From the NCBI GenBank assembly GCA_963662395.1, contig OY759511.1, positions 1,984,001 to 2,048,000 of the forward strand: DNA of 64,000 bases, given 5' to 3'. The notes under the pieces are model-generated. The model was not told the origin of the DNA. It made no database searches and saw nothing but the letters and a program-made list of their open reading frames with translations. Shown piece after piece: positions 1 through 8,291 of the stretch. The position numbers and the translations under genes are program-made. How positions within the stretch are numbered: position 1 is the stretch's first letter; the number at the start of each line of letters is the position of its first letter. Source of the DNA: JAPOXR01 sp963662395. GTDB lineage: Bacteria > Pseudomonadota > Alphaproteobacteria > Rhodobacterales > Rhodobacteraceae.

Positions 1-2
1 AG

Positions 3-572
3 TTGCCCGACATTCTTGCAACTCGCGAGGCCACGCAACGGTACAATGCGGCGGTCCGCGCCGCCCAGGCATCCCTCGCAGCACTCGCCCTGCCAACCAT
101 CGCTGAAATCCGTGGTTCCTGCTTTGGCGGTGGATGCGGATTGGCGCTCCATTGCGATTTGAGGTTTGCGGACAAGACGGCGCGCTTTGCCATCACCCCT
201 GCCCGGCTGGGGATTGCGTATTCGTTCGAGGACACGGAACGACTTGTTTCCGTGGTTGGCCCTGCACGAGCAAAGGACATGCTGTTTTCCGGTCGCGTCC
301 TGTCATGCGACGAGGCCCTGTCCGCCGGATTGATCAACCGCGTCGTTTCCACGCCTGATCTGGGTAGCGCCGTGGCGGACTACGCCGAATCGCTGACGGA
401 TGTTTCACAGGCCTCCATTCGGGTTGCCAAGGCGACGGTCAATTCGATCGCGGCCGGTGATCGCGAGGCAGGTGCCGATCTTCGTGCCGCGTTCGAAGCG
501 ACGTTTGCCGGACCGGATGCGGTGGAAGGATATGCGGCCTTCATGGAAAAGCGAAAACCGAACTTCAGTTAG
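3..572 (+). CDS. enoyl-CoA hydratase/isomerase family protein (crotonase), 5'-truncated by window edge
   Basis: About 189 C-terminal residues of a crotonase-fold enzyme; the true start lies before the window. The oxyanion-hole segment IRGSCFGGGCGLALHCDLRFA (near residues 36-56 of the visible part) is the family hallmark, followed by the ITPARLGI stretch that normally precedes the second catalytic helix and a C-terminal AAFMEKRKPNF tail typical of enoyl-CoA hydratases. Members hydrate, isomerise or hydrolyse acyl-CoA thioesters in the cytoplasm. The gene converges on the amidase gene and their stop codons overlap by 4 bp (TTAG). With a PaaK-like ligase and an MmgE/PrpD protein opposite, a role in CoA-dependent breakdown of an organic acid is inferred. 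Exact substrate unknown. Confidence 0.88.
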   Translation: MPDILATREATQRYNAAVRAAQASLAALALPTIAEIRGSCFGGGCGLALHCDLRFADKTARFAITPARLGIAYSFEDTERLVSVVGPARAKDMLFSGRVLSCDEALSAGLINRVVSTPDLGSAVADYAESLTDVSQASIRVAKATVNSIAAGDREAGADLRAAFEATFAGPDAVEGYAAFMEKRKPNFS

Positions 573-1861
573 TCCCGGAGAGCACGCTCCAGGCGCGCAC
601 CCAGCGCGAGAATCAGGGGCTCGGAGAAGTGTTGTCCCATGAGCTGGATCGAGGCGGGCAGGTCGGAGACAGGTACGGGCAGTGCCAATGCCGGACCACC
701 GTGGAAATTTGCCAGTGAGGTGAAATCTGCCTGGTTCTCCGGTGCCGGATGGTCATGGGAAAACGCGCGTTGCGGTGCAGTCGGCATCAGCAGGACATCA
801 CATTCCGCAAATGCCCGCTCTGCAGCCGTCGCCGCAGTTCGAATTCTGGCATAGCCGTCGGCGAGTTGATTGCCTGGCATGGCTCTGCCGTAATCCAGCA
901 TGGATCGCAATTCGTCGCTGACATCGGTCTGAAGCTTCGTGGCAAGTGCGTCGGCCAGTTCGACCGCACCCTCCACCTCGCAAATCAGCAATCCGCCACG
1001 GCGTGCCCGACCAGGGGACCAGCCGTGAAGGTCTACGTCGATGACTTGGCAGCCAATCGCCTCGATTCTGGACCTCGCCGTGTCCAGCCCTTCCAGGACC
1101 TCGCATTCGCAGTCAACCGTCCCGATCTGCCGTGGCAAGCCAACACGGAGGATTCCCGTGACGCTCCCGTGAAACTTCCGCCGCCAGCCCGACGGTGCAG
1201 GGAGCGAGGCTGGATCCTGATTGTCCGCTCCCGCCATTGCGATGATGAGTTCGACGAGTGTCGTGACATCGCGTGCGAGCGGGCCGATCGTGTCCAGGGT
1301 GGGCGAGAGGTGCGTCATTCCGTGGCGCGGAACCAGGCCGCGCGTGGGCTTCAGCCCTGCAACCCCGCAATAGGCCGCCGGAATTCTGATCGATCCCATG
1401 GTGTCGCTGCCAAGCGCGGCGTCGGCAAATCCGGCCGCAATCGCCGCCGCCGACCCACCACTTGAACCTCCGGGAGTCAGGTTCGGATCCAGCGGGTTTC
1501 CCGTTCGCCCGAAATGTGGATTGTCGGTGGTTGCTCCGAGGGCGCCTTCGTCCATGTTGACCATTGCCAGCGGTGTGGTGCCGGCAGATCTCAGCCGGGC
1601 GACAACGGTTGCATCGGCCTCGGCAATTCTCTCTCGCCAGTAGCCAAGTCCGGCGGTCCAGGGCATGTTCGCAACCGCGATATTGTCCTTGATACCGAGG
1701 ATCAGGCCATCGAGCGGGCCCGGGGCACCACCCGGATGATGGCGGTGTGCATCTTCCACCGCCAGCGACGTGACAATGTTCAGCCTGTGATTCTCGGCGG
1801 CGATCCGATCCAGCGCGACCGCCAATCGTTCCGTCACGGGTCCATATTCACTACCGCTCAT
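569..1861 (-). CDS. amidase (amidase signature family)
   Basis: A 430-residue amidase-signature enzyme. Lys58 in GIKDN, the Gly/Ser-rich block GGSSGGSAAA (131-140) and Ser157 in SDTMGSIRIPA match the Lys/cis-Ser/Ser triad; the usual DTGGS is DTMGS here, a mild deviation beside the nucleophile. Family members hydrolyse carboxylic amides (including GatA, allophanate hydrolase and amide-drug hydrolases). The absence of gatB and gatC and the catabolic neighbours argue against GatA. The start overlaps the end of the upstream PaaK-like gene by 11 bp, so the two are probably translationally coupled in one operon with the MmgE/PrpD gene. It would release a free acid that the neighbouring ligase could activate; this is inference from context. 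Confidence 0.88.
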   Translation of the reverse strand: MSGSEYGPVTERLAVALDRIAAENHRLNIVTSLAVEDAHRHHPGGAPGPLDGLILGIKDNIAVANMPWTAGLGYWRERIAEADATVVARLRSAGTTPLAMVNMDEGALGATTDNPHFGRTGNPLDPNLTPGGSSGGSAAAIAAGFADAALGSDTMGSIRIPAAYCGVAGLKPTRGLVPRHGMTHLSPTLDTIGPLARDVTTLVELIIAMAGADNQDPASLPAPSGWRRKFHGSVTGILRVGLPRQIGTVDCECEVLEGLDTARSRIEAIGCQVIDVDLHGWSPGRARRGGLLICEVEGAVELADALATKLQTDVSDELRSMLDYGRAMPGNQLADGYARIRTAATAAERAFAECDVLLMPTAPQRAFSHDHPAPENQADFTSLANFHGGPALALPVPVSDLPASIQLMGQHFSEPLILALGARLERALRD

Positions 1862-3236
1862 CGATCAGCCGGATCGGTTTCTGGCGGGTTTCGATCCCGG
1901 TATCGGCTGCCGTTCCGCCTGGGCCCACGAGTCCAACCCCGATGCGGACTCCAAGCCGGGACCGCAAGTGGGACTCGATGGCTTCCCTGAGACTCTCGCT
2001 CGATTCGGTCACTTCCAGCGAAACGGTCATGTCGTCGCGGCCATCCGCCCGCGTGACCCGGCAAACGAACTCCCCTGTTGCAACCGCGAAGGAGGCCGAA
2101 ATGAGTGCGCCGATTCCCTGCGGATAGATGTTGATCCCCCTCAGCTTGACCATGTTGTCACTGCGCCCGAGGAACCCTTCAAGTCGCCGAAATGGAAGTC
2201 CGAGCGGGTTTGCTCCGATGATCTCACGGCTGACATCGTGGGTCTGGAAACGAATGATCGGGAAGATGTCATCCTTGTAGAGACAGGTGCAGACCATGTC
2301 TCCCATGAGTCCGGACTCGACCGGGACTCCGGTTTCAATATCGAGCAGTTCCAGGAAATGTGCATCCTCGAGTACGTGAAGTCCGGATTGATCCGGCCCT
2401 TCGCCGGCAATACAGCCGGTGTCGCCGACGCCGTACCAGTCATAGACGGCCGCCCCGCCCCAGGCTTCCGACATCGAATTCCTGCTTTCCGTCCCCATAT
2501 GTCCCGAAATCATCCTGACAGGGATGTCAATGCCGGGCTCCAGGCCCTGCCCGCGGGCGATCTCGGCCAGGCGCTTGATGAAGTCACCGAAACCCACGAT
2601 GGCCGTTGCGCGAAAGGCGTGCATGAGTGACACTTGGTTTGCACTTCTCGTCTCCACTCCCGTCCCCGCAGTCAACAGCTGTGCTCCGGTCCAGTGCGTG
2701 ATTGCCTCTCGAACATAATGGCCGCCGTTGACCATGCCATGTCCATAGACGGAGTGGATGACATCACGGTTGGTGAGGCCCTGAAGTTCATACAGGCGTG
2801 CCAGCAGCAGCGCTTGGACCTCGCGACTTCGTGGACCGAACAGAAGTGGCTGGGGTGTGCCGGTCGTGCCACTCGTTGTCTGGAAGATCAGCGGCGGACG
2901 GTCCTCGTCCGAATAGGTGTCAAGCCCGTGGAAATCACCAATTGGCGGGTGGGCATCAACCGAGGCCATGAGGTCCGATTTGGAATAGGGTGGCAGCTTC
3001 GTGATGTCTTCAAGCGAATGAATGTCACATGGAGTGATTCCATGAGATCCCCAATGGCGTTGATAGAATGGCACCTGCCATGCAAACTCCAGGACATTGC
3101 GGAATTGAATGTCCTGCCGCGCCCGAAGTTCATCCCGGCTCATGCCCCCGTAGGTGTCGAGAAACCGCTGCCCCTTGGGATACGCCTGCAGGATCGCAGG
3201 ATAGTTCACGGCATCGAAGTAGTTGGACGAAGTCAT
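1851..3236 (-). CDS. phenylacetate-CoA ligase-like AMP-forming enzyme (PaaK family)
   Basis: A 461-residue adenylate-forming ligase. The ATP-binding P-loop TSGTTGTPQ lies at residues 121-129, and the N-terminal section (FAWQVPFYQRHW, LPPYSKSDL) and the later YGVGDTGCIAGE and RSDNMVKLRGINIYPQGIG stretches follow the PaaK architecture rather than that of long acyl-CoA synthetases. PaaK-type enzymes activate aryl acids to CoA thioesters with ATP. No other paa genes are visible, so phenylacetate itself is not supported. The ATG overlaps the stop of the MmgE/PrpD gene (ATGA) and the 3' end overlaps the amidase start, so a three-gene operon is likely. Substrate unassigned. Confidence 0.85.
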   Translation of the reverse strand: MTSSNYFDAVNYPAILQAYPKGQRFLDTYGGMSRDELRARQDIQFRNVLEFAWQVPFYQRHWGSHGITPCDIHSLEDITKLPPYSKSDLMASVDAHPPIGDFHGLDTYSDEDRPPLIFQTTSGTTGTPQPLLFGPRSREVQALLLARLYELQGLTNRDVIHSVYGHGMVNGGHYVREAITHWTGAQLLTAGTGVETRSANQVSLMHAFRATAIVGFGDFIKRLAEIARGQGLEPGIDIPVRMISGHMGTESRNSMSEAWGGAAVYDWYGVGDTGCIAGEGPDQSGLHVLEDAHFLELLDIETGVPVESGLMGDMVCTCLYKDDIFPIIRFQTHDVSREIIGANPLGLPFRRLEGFLGRSDNMVKLRGINIYPQGIGALISASFAVATGEFVCRVTRADGRDDMTVSLEVTESSESLREAIESHLRSRLGVRIGVGLVGPGGTAADTGIETRQKPIRLIDER

Positions 3237-4612
3237 GCGGTGCGTCCCTGCGCCATATGCGAGGCGATATCTCCGGCCAGCGCGGAAAATCGGGCCAGGC
3301 TCCCGGTCGTTCGCAGTGAGAGTGTGGCATCGATCATCTGTTCGATGGATTGGTCGGGCAACCGGGCGGCGGCCATGAGGCGACGGGACTTGGCCACGAT
3401 TCTCTCCTCGGTGAGGGGGTTTTCGGGGTCGCCAAGGGCATCGGGCGCGTCGACGGACAACACGGTTCCATCCGACATGGTGATGTCAACTCCGCTTCCG
3501 AAGTGACCTGGATAGCGTTTCTGGAACCGCTCCGTTTCCTGAACCGATGTGCGGGCACGCAAGCCCCCGACATCTCGCCTGAGAATTGTCGTTTTCTCGA
3601 AATGCTGCAGGTCCGGCTCGCCTTCCAGGAGTGCGACAGCCACGGAGTGCTGGAGGCTGAACTTTGCCTCGAGCGTGGATGCGGGGTCTTGCCGGTCGCA
3701 AAAGCGCATTGCATCGGCGAAAGTTCTGATCCCGACTTCCGAGATGTCGTCCGACTGCAGGTCATGTCGCCTGCGGAGTTCAAGAGCGGCATCAATTGCA
3801 GCGTGAGCGTGCCGACATGCGGGCCACGGCTTGAAGCTGGTCTCCCAGATCCGCCAAGGCCCATCCAGCTTCGCCAGGATGCACTCCTTGCACGGGTCCG
3901 GACACATGGCATCGAAGAATCCCTGTTCTCCCTCGAGGATGAATTGCGGTCCCGAAAACCCGATTGCGGCGAGCGATGCAGCAACGAAGCCGGCCTCGGC
4001 TGCCCGGGCGGTATGCAATTGCTTCGTCATCACCTGTTCGTGACGGCAACGCCAGGGCCCGCTGGATTGTGTTCCGGCGTTTCCGAGTGCCCAGACAATC
4101 CGGTCTTCGTCGAGTTCCATCACGCTGCCCGCCGCAGCTGCCGCGCCGAACGGCCCGCAAGTTGCCGTATTGTGCCAATTCGCATAGTGGCCCGGCCCGA
4201 CTGCAATGCCGATGCGAATCTGGGACTCGTAACCGCGAACCACGGCATCGAGGAATGCATCCGCCTGCGTCTCCGCCATTTCCGCAGCGGCAAGGGCAGC
4301 AGGAATGACCACTGGCCCGGGGTGCAGAATGGCCGTGCGGTGGATGTCGTCCATCTCCAGGACGTTTCCGAGACCGCCATTGCAGAAGACGGCCTGATCT
4401 GGCACCGAGGTGCCACTTCCACCGATGATGCTGATCTGTCCTGCCGGTGTCTGGCTTGCACGCGTCAACAGAAGTTGTCCGACCGGTTCCGTTGAACCGA
4501 TGACCGCACATCCCAGCCAGTCGAGAACGTGCAAGATCGCGCGTTCACGGGTGGCGGTGTCCACGGGTTGCCCGAGATGCCGGGCAAGGCTTCTGGTGAG
4601 TGAAATCGTCAT
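3233..4612 (-). CDS. MmgE/PrpD family protein
   Basis: About 459 residues from the ATG at 4612 (MTISLTRSLARHLG); a GTG at 4651 would add 13 residues but aligns less naturally with the family, and neither has a strong Shine-Dalgarno. MmgE/PrpD-type features include HVLDWLGCAVIGS near the N terminus, GGLGNVLEMDDIHR, and the FKPWPACRHAHAAIDAALEL segment in the middle. Characterised members are 2-methylcitrate dehydratase (PrpD), cis-aconitate decarboxylase and related lyases or isomerases. No prpB or prpC is adjacent, so methylcitrate metabolism is not indicated. It is the first gene of the minus-strand operon with the PaaK-like ligase and the amidase, suggesting a dehydratase or decarboxylase step in that pathway. 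Confidence 0.85.
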   Translation of the reverse strand: MTISLTRSLARHLGQPVDTATRERAILHVLDWLGCAVIGSTEPVGQLLLTRASQTPAGQISIIGGSGTSVPDQAVFCNGGLGNVLEMDDIHRTAILHPGPVVIPAALAAAEMAETQADAFLDAVVRGYESQIRIGIAVGPGHYANWHNTATCGPFGAAAAAGSVMELDEDRIVWALGNAGTQSSGPWRCRHEQVMTKQLHTARAAEAGFVAASLAAIGFSGPQFILEGEQGFFDAMCPDPCKECILAKLDGPWRIWETSFKPWPACRHAHAAIDAALELRRRHDLQSDDISEVGIRTFADAMRFCDRQDPASTLEAKFSLQHSVAVALLEGEPDLQHFEKTTILRRDVGGLRARTSVQETERFQKRYPGHFGSGVDITMSDGTVLSVDAPDALGDPENPLTEERIVAKSRRLMAAARLPDQSIEQMIDATLSLRTTGSLARFSALAGDIASHMAQGRTA

Positions 4613-4858
4613 GGCCGCCAAGGTGCCTGCGGGGTGATTTCGGCAGGGCACCTTAGTCGGAACGTCACCGGTCGGCTAGGCAGTTCCGGATGCGGGTGCT
4701 CACCAATCGAGTCGTCGGCTCCGGTCCCTGCGCAGCGGTCTCAGCCAGACGTCCTTCCTGCCAGACAAACTCCCCCCTGGTAATTGCCGGCCTTGAATAC
4801 CCGTGGTCAGAACACCGATCATCGGCGGATTGACCTCGGGTCATGAAAGTATCGATTG

Positions 4859-5575
4859 TCAGGCAGCCAGGGACACCGACCCTTTTCCAATCTCGGCCAG
4901 AACAAAAAGCCGAGGGTAGTCACGACGACCGTTCGCCCGGAAAACCGATGCCGAAATCCCGCAACCATCCAGCCACCGGCCGACTGCACCGGTCTGCAAC
5001 CGGTTCACGTACCCGACGCAAGCTCCATCGGCTCGTGCAATCCTGATTGCATCGGGGTCGTGCGAATTGTTCGGCTCGCGCTCAAGGACGAGCGGTTCTC
5101 CCGAACACAACTGATTGTAGCGTTCCTGGTAGTGACGACGGCCAGCGACATCGAATACGTAGGTGAAGGGAGGTTCGAATCCGTCAAAGGTCTCGCAAAC
5201 CGAGAAACTGTCGCCGGTGAGTCGGGCTCCGGTGTATGCCAGCAGGGTCAGCGCCGGGTACTCATCGTTCGGCGGAAGTCCAAAGCGCCCAAGACAGTGG
5301 TCAAAATCCTCCCGGTCCCTTGGCGGCAGGCGGCGTATCAGGACCTCCTCGGCAATCCTGTCGAGCTGGGTGGAGTTTAGCGGAAGCCCGGGATAAATCG
5401 TGAAGCCGGCCAGACGGGCCGCTTCAAGCCGTGCATCATCCAGGTAGCGAAATTCCAGGCGGTCCTCCGCCTGGACAAGCTCGGCCACCGCATGCCGGTC
5501 GCGGCGCACGCTACTGCCCAGCGGAGATTGCCATACCAACAGGGCCCGCCGTGTAAATTGCGGATGCTCAATCAT
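4859..5575 (-). CDS. HipS-like/HIRAN domain protein, putative antitoxin of the adjacent HipA-like kinase
   Basis: About 238 residues from the ATG at 5575, which overlaps the kinase stop codon and has AAGGA eight bases upstream; an ATG at 5593 would overlap more. The C-terminal third (LEREPNNSHDPDAIRI, then GYVNRLQTGAVGRWL) is a HIRAN domain, known in HLTF and Rad5 to bind DNA 3' ends. The N-terminal half (VWQSPLGSSVRRDRHAV... FTIYPGLPLN) resembles the HipS/HipA N-subdomain-1 module. Gerdes and colleagues described bicistronic HipA-like kinase operons whose partner is a HipS-HIRAN antitoxin; this gene fits that class. The kinase gene is upstream and overlaps it. Predicted role: hold the kinase inactive and possibly sense or bind DNA ends. 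Confidence 0.75.
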   Translation of the reverse strand: MIEHPQFTRRALLVWQSPLGSSVRRDRHAVAELVQAEDRLEFRYLDDARLEAARLAGFTIYPGLPLNSTQLDRIAEEVLIRRLPPRDREDFDHCLGRFGLPPNDEYPALTLLAYTGARLTGDSFSVCETFDGFEPPFTYVFDVAGRRHYQERYNQLCSGEPLVLEREPNNSHDPDAIRIARADGACVGYVNRLQTGAVGRWLDGCGISASVFRANGRRDYPRLFVLAEIGKGSVSLAA

Positions 5576-6575
5576 CGAATCGATCCTTGTCAAGTATGTT
5601 CTTTATTCGTTCTTTCCCCATTGTCAACATGGCGCATATATGTGCCTGCCGCTTTTTTGAAAGGCGATAGGGTTCCTGGAGCTCGGACTTGGCGTCAATG
5701 GACATCATCAGATCACGGACCGCGTCAATTTGCACCGTTTCAACCTCCTCGAACCATGGCCGGCCCTCCGGATAGATGTCCAGGAAAGCGCCGCAGAGGT
5801 CTTCAAAATTGGATCCGTGCTTGCAGGGCAAATTGACTCGGACATGGTGGCGTCCCTTCTTGCGCATCTTTTCGATACGATTGAGCAGGATGGCCCCGTT
5901 TTTGTCAAAGGCCCTGTCAAGCCCTGCCTTGTCAAGTCCACAGCCGAGACTGGAGGCGTTGTCATAAAGCGGTGACATACGCGTTCCGCTCTCCCCCTTG
6001 ATGATTGCCCAGTTCTCGGCGTGGCGGTCCGTGTTCGAGATCAGGGTATCGAATGCAAAAGTCCTTGCCCAGAAATCCATGACATCCGACCGGGAAATGC
6101 CGTACTGGGCAACAAGAACTTCGTCGCAAACCCTCCCCAGCAGAGGCAAGGTGTGTCGGGTTCCCCTTTTCACATCGTAGTCAGGATCCACCTGTTTGCA
6201 AGGTGACCAGCCTTCAATGAAACTCTCCTGGGCACAATCCCTTACTCTCGGTTCGTAGATGTAGGTCAGCAAATTGCCAAGCTGCCCATTGCGCCAGGCA
6301 ATACTTGTGTGCTGGACCTCCCAACCCAGGAGGTCGCCTGCAATGTATGACGCCAGTAGCTCCGACCAAATCTGGTGCTCCCGCTGTAGTTTTGGCAACT
6401 TGAAAATGTAATGCTTGCCCGTGCCAGGATCGATCAACGTAACCTTAACTCTTGACCCCGTCAGGAGTTCCTCGGCCTTTTGCCAACTGTCCACGCGGAC
6501 AATCGGCAACCAGGAAATGAAGTTGCAGTGAGTCACCGTGGCCGGGTACCCCCGCACCACCTGTATAGTCAACAC
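5568..6575 (-). CDS. HipA-like Ser/Thr kinase, putative toxin (C-terminal HipA domain)
   Basis: About 335 residues from the GTG at 6575, where the protein becomes conserved-looking (LTIQVVRGYPATVTH); an in-frame ATG at 6767 gives a low-complexity extension that I consider non-coding. Kinase hallmarks: YIFKLPK with the ATP-anchoring Lys near residue 59, the catalytic loop NTDRHAEN (about 181-188, Asp near 183, matching TDGHAKN around Asp309 of HipA) and the Mg-binding SPLYDN (Asp near 205, matching Asp332 of HipA). HipA itself phosphorylates GltX; HipT phosphorylates TrpS; the target here is unknown. It lacks the N-terminal HipA module, which instead appears in the overlapping downstream gene, so the pair is probably a split toxin-antitoxin system. 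Confidence 0.8.
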   Translation of the reverse strand: MLTIQVVRGYPATVTHCNFISWLPIVRVDSWQKAEELLTGSRVKVTLIDPGTGKHYIFKLPKLQREHQIWSELLASYIAGDLLGWEVQHTSIAWRNGQLGNLLTYIYEPRVRDCAQESFIEGWSPCKQVDPDYDVKRGTRHTLPLLGRVCDEVLVAQYGISRSDVMDFWARTFAFDTLISNTDRHAENWAIIKGESGTRMSPLYDNASSLGCGLDKAGLDRAFDKNGAILLNRIEKMRKKGRHHVRVNLPCKHGSNFEDLCGAFLDIYPEGRPWFEEVETVQIDAVRDLMMSIDAKSELQEPYRLSKKRQAHICAMLTMGKERIKNILDKDRFDD

Positions 6576-6779
6576 ATGATCAAGGGCCGAACCACACAGC
6601 CACAAGCTCCCGATCGCAATTCTCGAATTGCTACAAATCCGCCGGTCAGGTGTACAGGTGCTGGAAACGGCAAAATTGCCCCGCACCAGTGTCCGGACGT
6701 GGCTCATGCAAGCGACCCGGACCAACACCAGGAAAATCGGCCTGGCGAAAGGTCCGGGCCGTGACAATGCCGTGGTTGG

Positions 6780-7814
6780 CTATTTCCACCCGGCTCGGTC
6801 CATGACCTTGACCGCCTCGCTGTTGTAGAGGCCCAGCTGCGACAGGTTCACGCTGTCCTCGGCGAATTCCCCCCAGGACATGAGGACAGGAGATAGCGGG
6901 ACTCCCGGCACGGTCGGATATTCGTGGTTCACGGCGGAATACCAGCTCTGCGCCTCCGGAGACACCAGGAACCGGAGCAGCTTCAATGCGTTGTCCCGGT
7001 TCTTCGCATGCGTCGTGATGCCCGCTCCACTGACATTGACATGGGCGCCGCGGCCGTCCTGGTTTGGCCAGTGGATTTTCAGATTCTGCACCGTTTGAAC
7101 GTCATCCGGTTTGCTGCTGCCGGACAGGCGGCCAAAATAGTAGGAATTGACGATCGCCAAATCGCACTCGCCTGCAGCCACGGCCCTGATCTGATCAGTG
7201 TCGCCACCGGCCGGAGGTCTTGCCAGATTGCCGACGAGGCCTGTGGCCCACTCTTCCGTGGCCTCCGACCCGACTTCGACAATCATCGAGGCCACAAGCG
7301 ACTGGTTGTATATGTTGCTCGAAGACCTGATGCAGATTCTGCCGCTCCATTGCGGGTCGGCCAACGCCTCGTAGGTGGACAATTTGCCTGCATCGACCCG
7401 CTCTGTCGAATATACGATCACACGCGCCCTCCTAGAGAGGCCGATCCAATGGCCATCCTTGTCCTGAAGGTGGGGCGGCACTGGCCCGCTCACCGCCTCA
7501 TCGTCGATCGGCTGCAACACACCGGCCTCCCTGGCCCTGTGCAGACGCCCGGCATCAACCGTGACAAAAAGGTCTGCCGGAGTTGCTTCGGCCTCCAGTT
7601 CCAGTCGTTTCAGCAACTCGTCCGCCTTGCCCGTCACCAGGTTGAACTCGATCCCGGTCTGATCCTCGAAATCTTGCAGCAGCGGTTCGATGAGTTCCTG
7701 CTTGCGGGCCGAGTAGATGTTGACAACATCGTCCTGGGCGGCGGCACCGATTGGTGGAGCCATCATGGCCAGCATTGCTGGAATTACGGTGGCCAATCGC
7801 AGGAGTTTCTGCAT
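6780..7814 (-). CDS. iron(III)-type ABC transporter substrate-binding protein
   Basis: A 344-residue periplasmic binding protein of the FbpA/FutA/AfuA class. Residues 1-26 form a signal peptide ending near GAAAQ. The mature start DDVVNIYSARKQ and the paired tyrosines in NSYYFGR (Tyr225-Tyr226) are the metal-coordinating elements of this family; Tyr34 in IYSAR is also conserved. It captures ferric iron for a membrane permease. No permease or ATPase gene accompanies it: the neighbours are the kinase operon downstream and tRNA-Arg upstream, so it must work with components elsewhere or be a solitary receptor. Shine-Dalgarno AAAGGA lies eight bases before the ATG. A TATAAT-like -10 upstream suggests its own promoter. 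Confidence 0.88.
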   Translation of the reverse strand: MQKLLRLATVIPAMLAMMAPPIGAAAQDDVVNIYSARKQELIEPLLQDFEDQTGIEFNLVTGKADELLKRLELEAEATPADLFVTVDAGRLHRAREAGVLQPIDDEAVSGPVPPHLQDKDGHWIGLSRRARVIVYSTERVDAGKLSTYEALADPQWSGRICIRSSSNIYNQSLVASMIVEVGSEATEEWATGLVGNLARPPAGGDTDQIRAVAAGECDLAIVNSYYFGRLSGSSKPDDVQTVQNLKIHWPNQDGRGAHVNVSGAGITTHAKNRDNALKLLRFLVSPEAQSWYSAVNHEYPTVPGVPLSPVLMSWGEFAEDSVNLSQLGLYNSEAVKVMDRAGWK

Positions 7815-7876
7815 GATCCTGTTCCTTTTGCAGGTGAGTCCGAACTTGGGAGCCGGGGGCCGCCTTATTTCCGACT

Positions 7877-7902
7877 ATTATACTCAGGAATTATGGCGTC
7901 AA
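7877..7902 (-). promoter_or_regulatory. candidate promoter for the iron-binding-protein gene
   Basis: Reading the minus strand, TTGACG (7902-7897) precedes TATAAT (7882-7877), a perfect -10 hexamer, about 60 bases before the ATG. The spacer is only 14 bases; using the overlapping TAATAG as -10 gives 16. No clear Fur, Irr or RirA box could be recognised. Confidence 0.4.
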
Positions 7903-8093
7903 CCACTTTTCTGGCGTCGGGCGGGCGTCATTTGACACAGATCATGGAATCCCGATGCGTGGAGCGCGCCCGGGAATTCGTGCTCCCGGCCTTCCATATG
8001 CCCGGACTGCCAGGTTTCGAAACTTGTCACGGAGTGCAGGGTGGCGGCAAGTTCTTCGACAGGCGCCACTGCGGCAGAGTGAAAATTCAGGAA

Positions 8094-8170
8094 TGGCGCG
8101 CTGGGGAGGATTCGAACCCCCGACCCCTTGATTCGTAGTCAAGTACTCTATCCAGCTGAGCTACCAGCGC
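8094..8170 (-). tRNA. tRNA-Arg (anticodon ACG)
   Basis: A 77-base cloverleaf on the minus strand with encoded CCA. The acceptor stem GCGCTGG pairs with CCAGCGC, followed by discriminator G and CCA; U8-A9, the D arm GCTC...GAGT, the anticodon loop CTACGAA between CTTGA and TCAAG, and the T arm with TTCGAAT are all present. The anticodon ACG (probably edited to ICG) reads CGN arginine codons. It stands alone between the iron-binding-protein gene and the histidine kinase gene; no integrase or attachment duplication is visible beside it. Confidence 0.95.
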
Positions 8171-8291
8171 CGCCCGGTGTGGTTAATGGCAGTTCACGTG
8201 AATTGCAAGGAGCTGACATCGTGACTACCGCAATGCGGCATTGCCAACGGCAAGCCGGATCGTCGACTCTGCCTGTCACCTGTCCGGACCA

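Noticed and set aside
569..1861. Amidase as GatA subunit of Glu-tRNA(Gln) amidotransferase
   Set aside because: No gatB or gatC is adjacent, the protein is shorter than typical GatA, and its operon partners are catabolic enzymes.
6576..6767. 64-residue N-terminal extension of the HipA-like kinase
   Set aside because: Composition is not protein-like relative to the remainder and the family-like sequence begins at the GTG/TTG at 6575/6572. A membrane-anchored form cannot be fully excluded.
8094..8170. tRNA-Arg as an integration site
   Set aside because: No integrase gene, duplicated tRNA 3' end or clearly foreign block adjoins the tRNA gene on either side.
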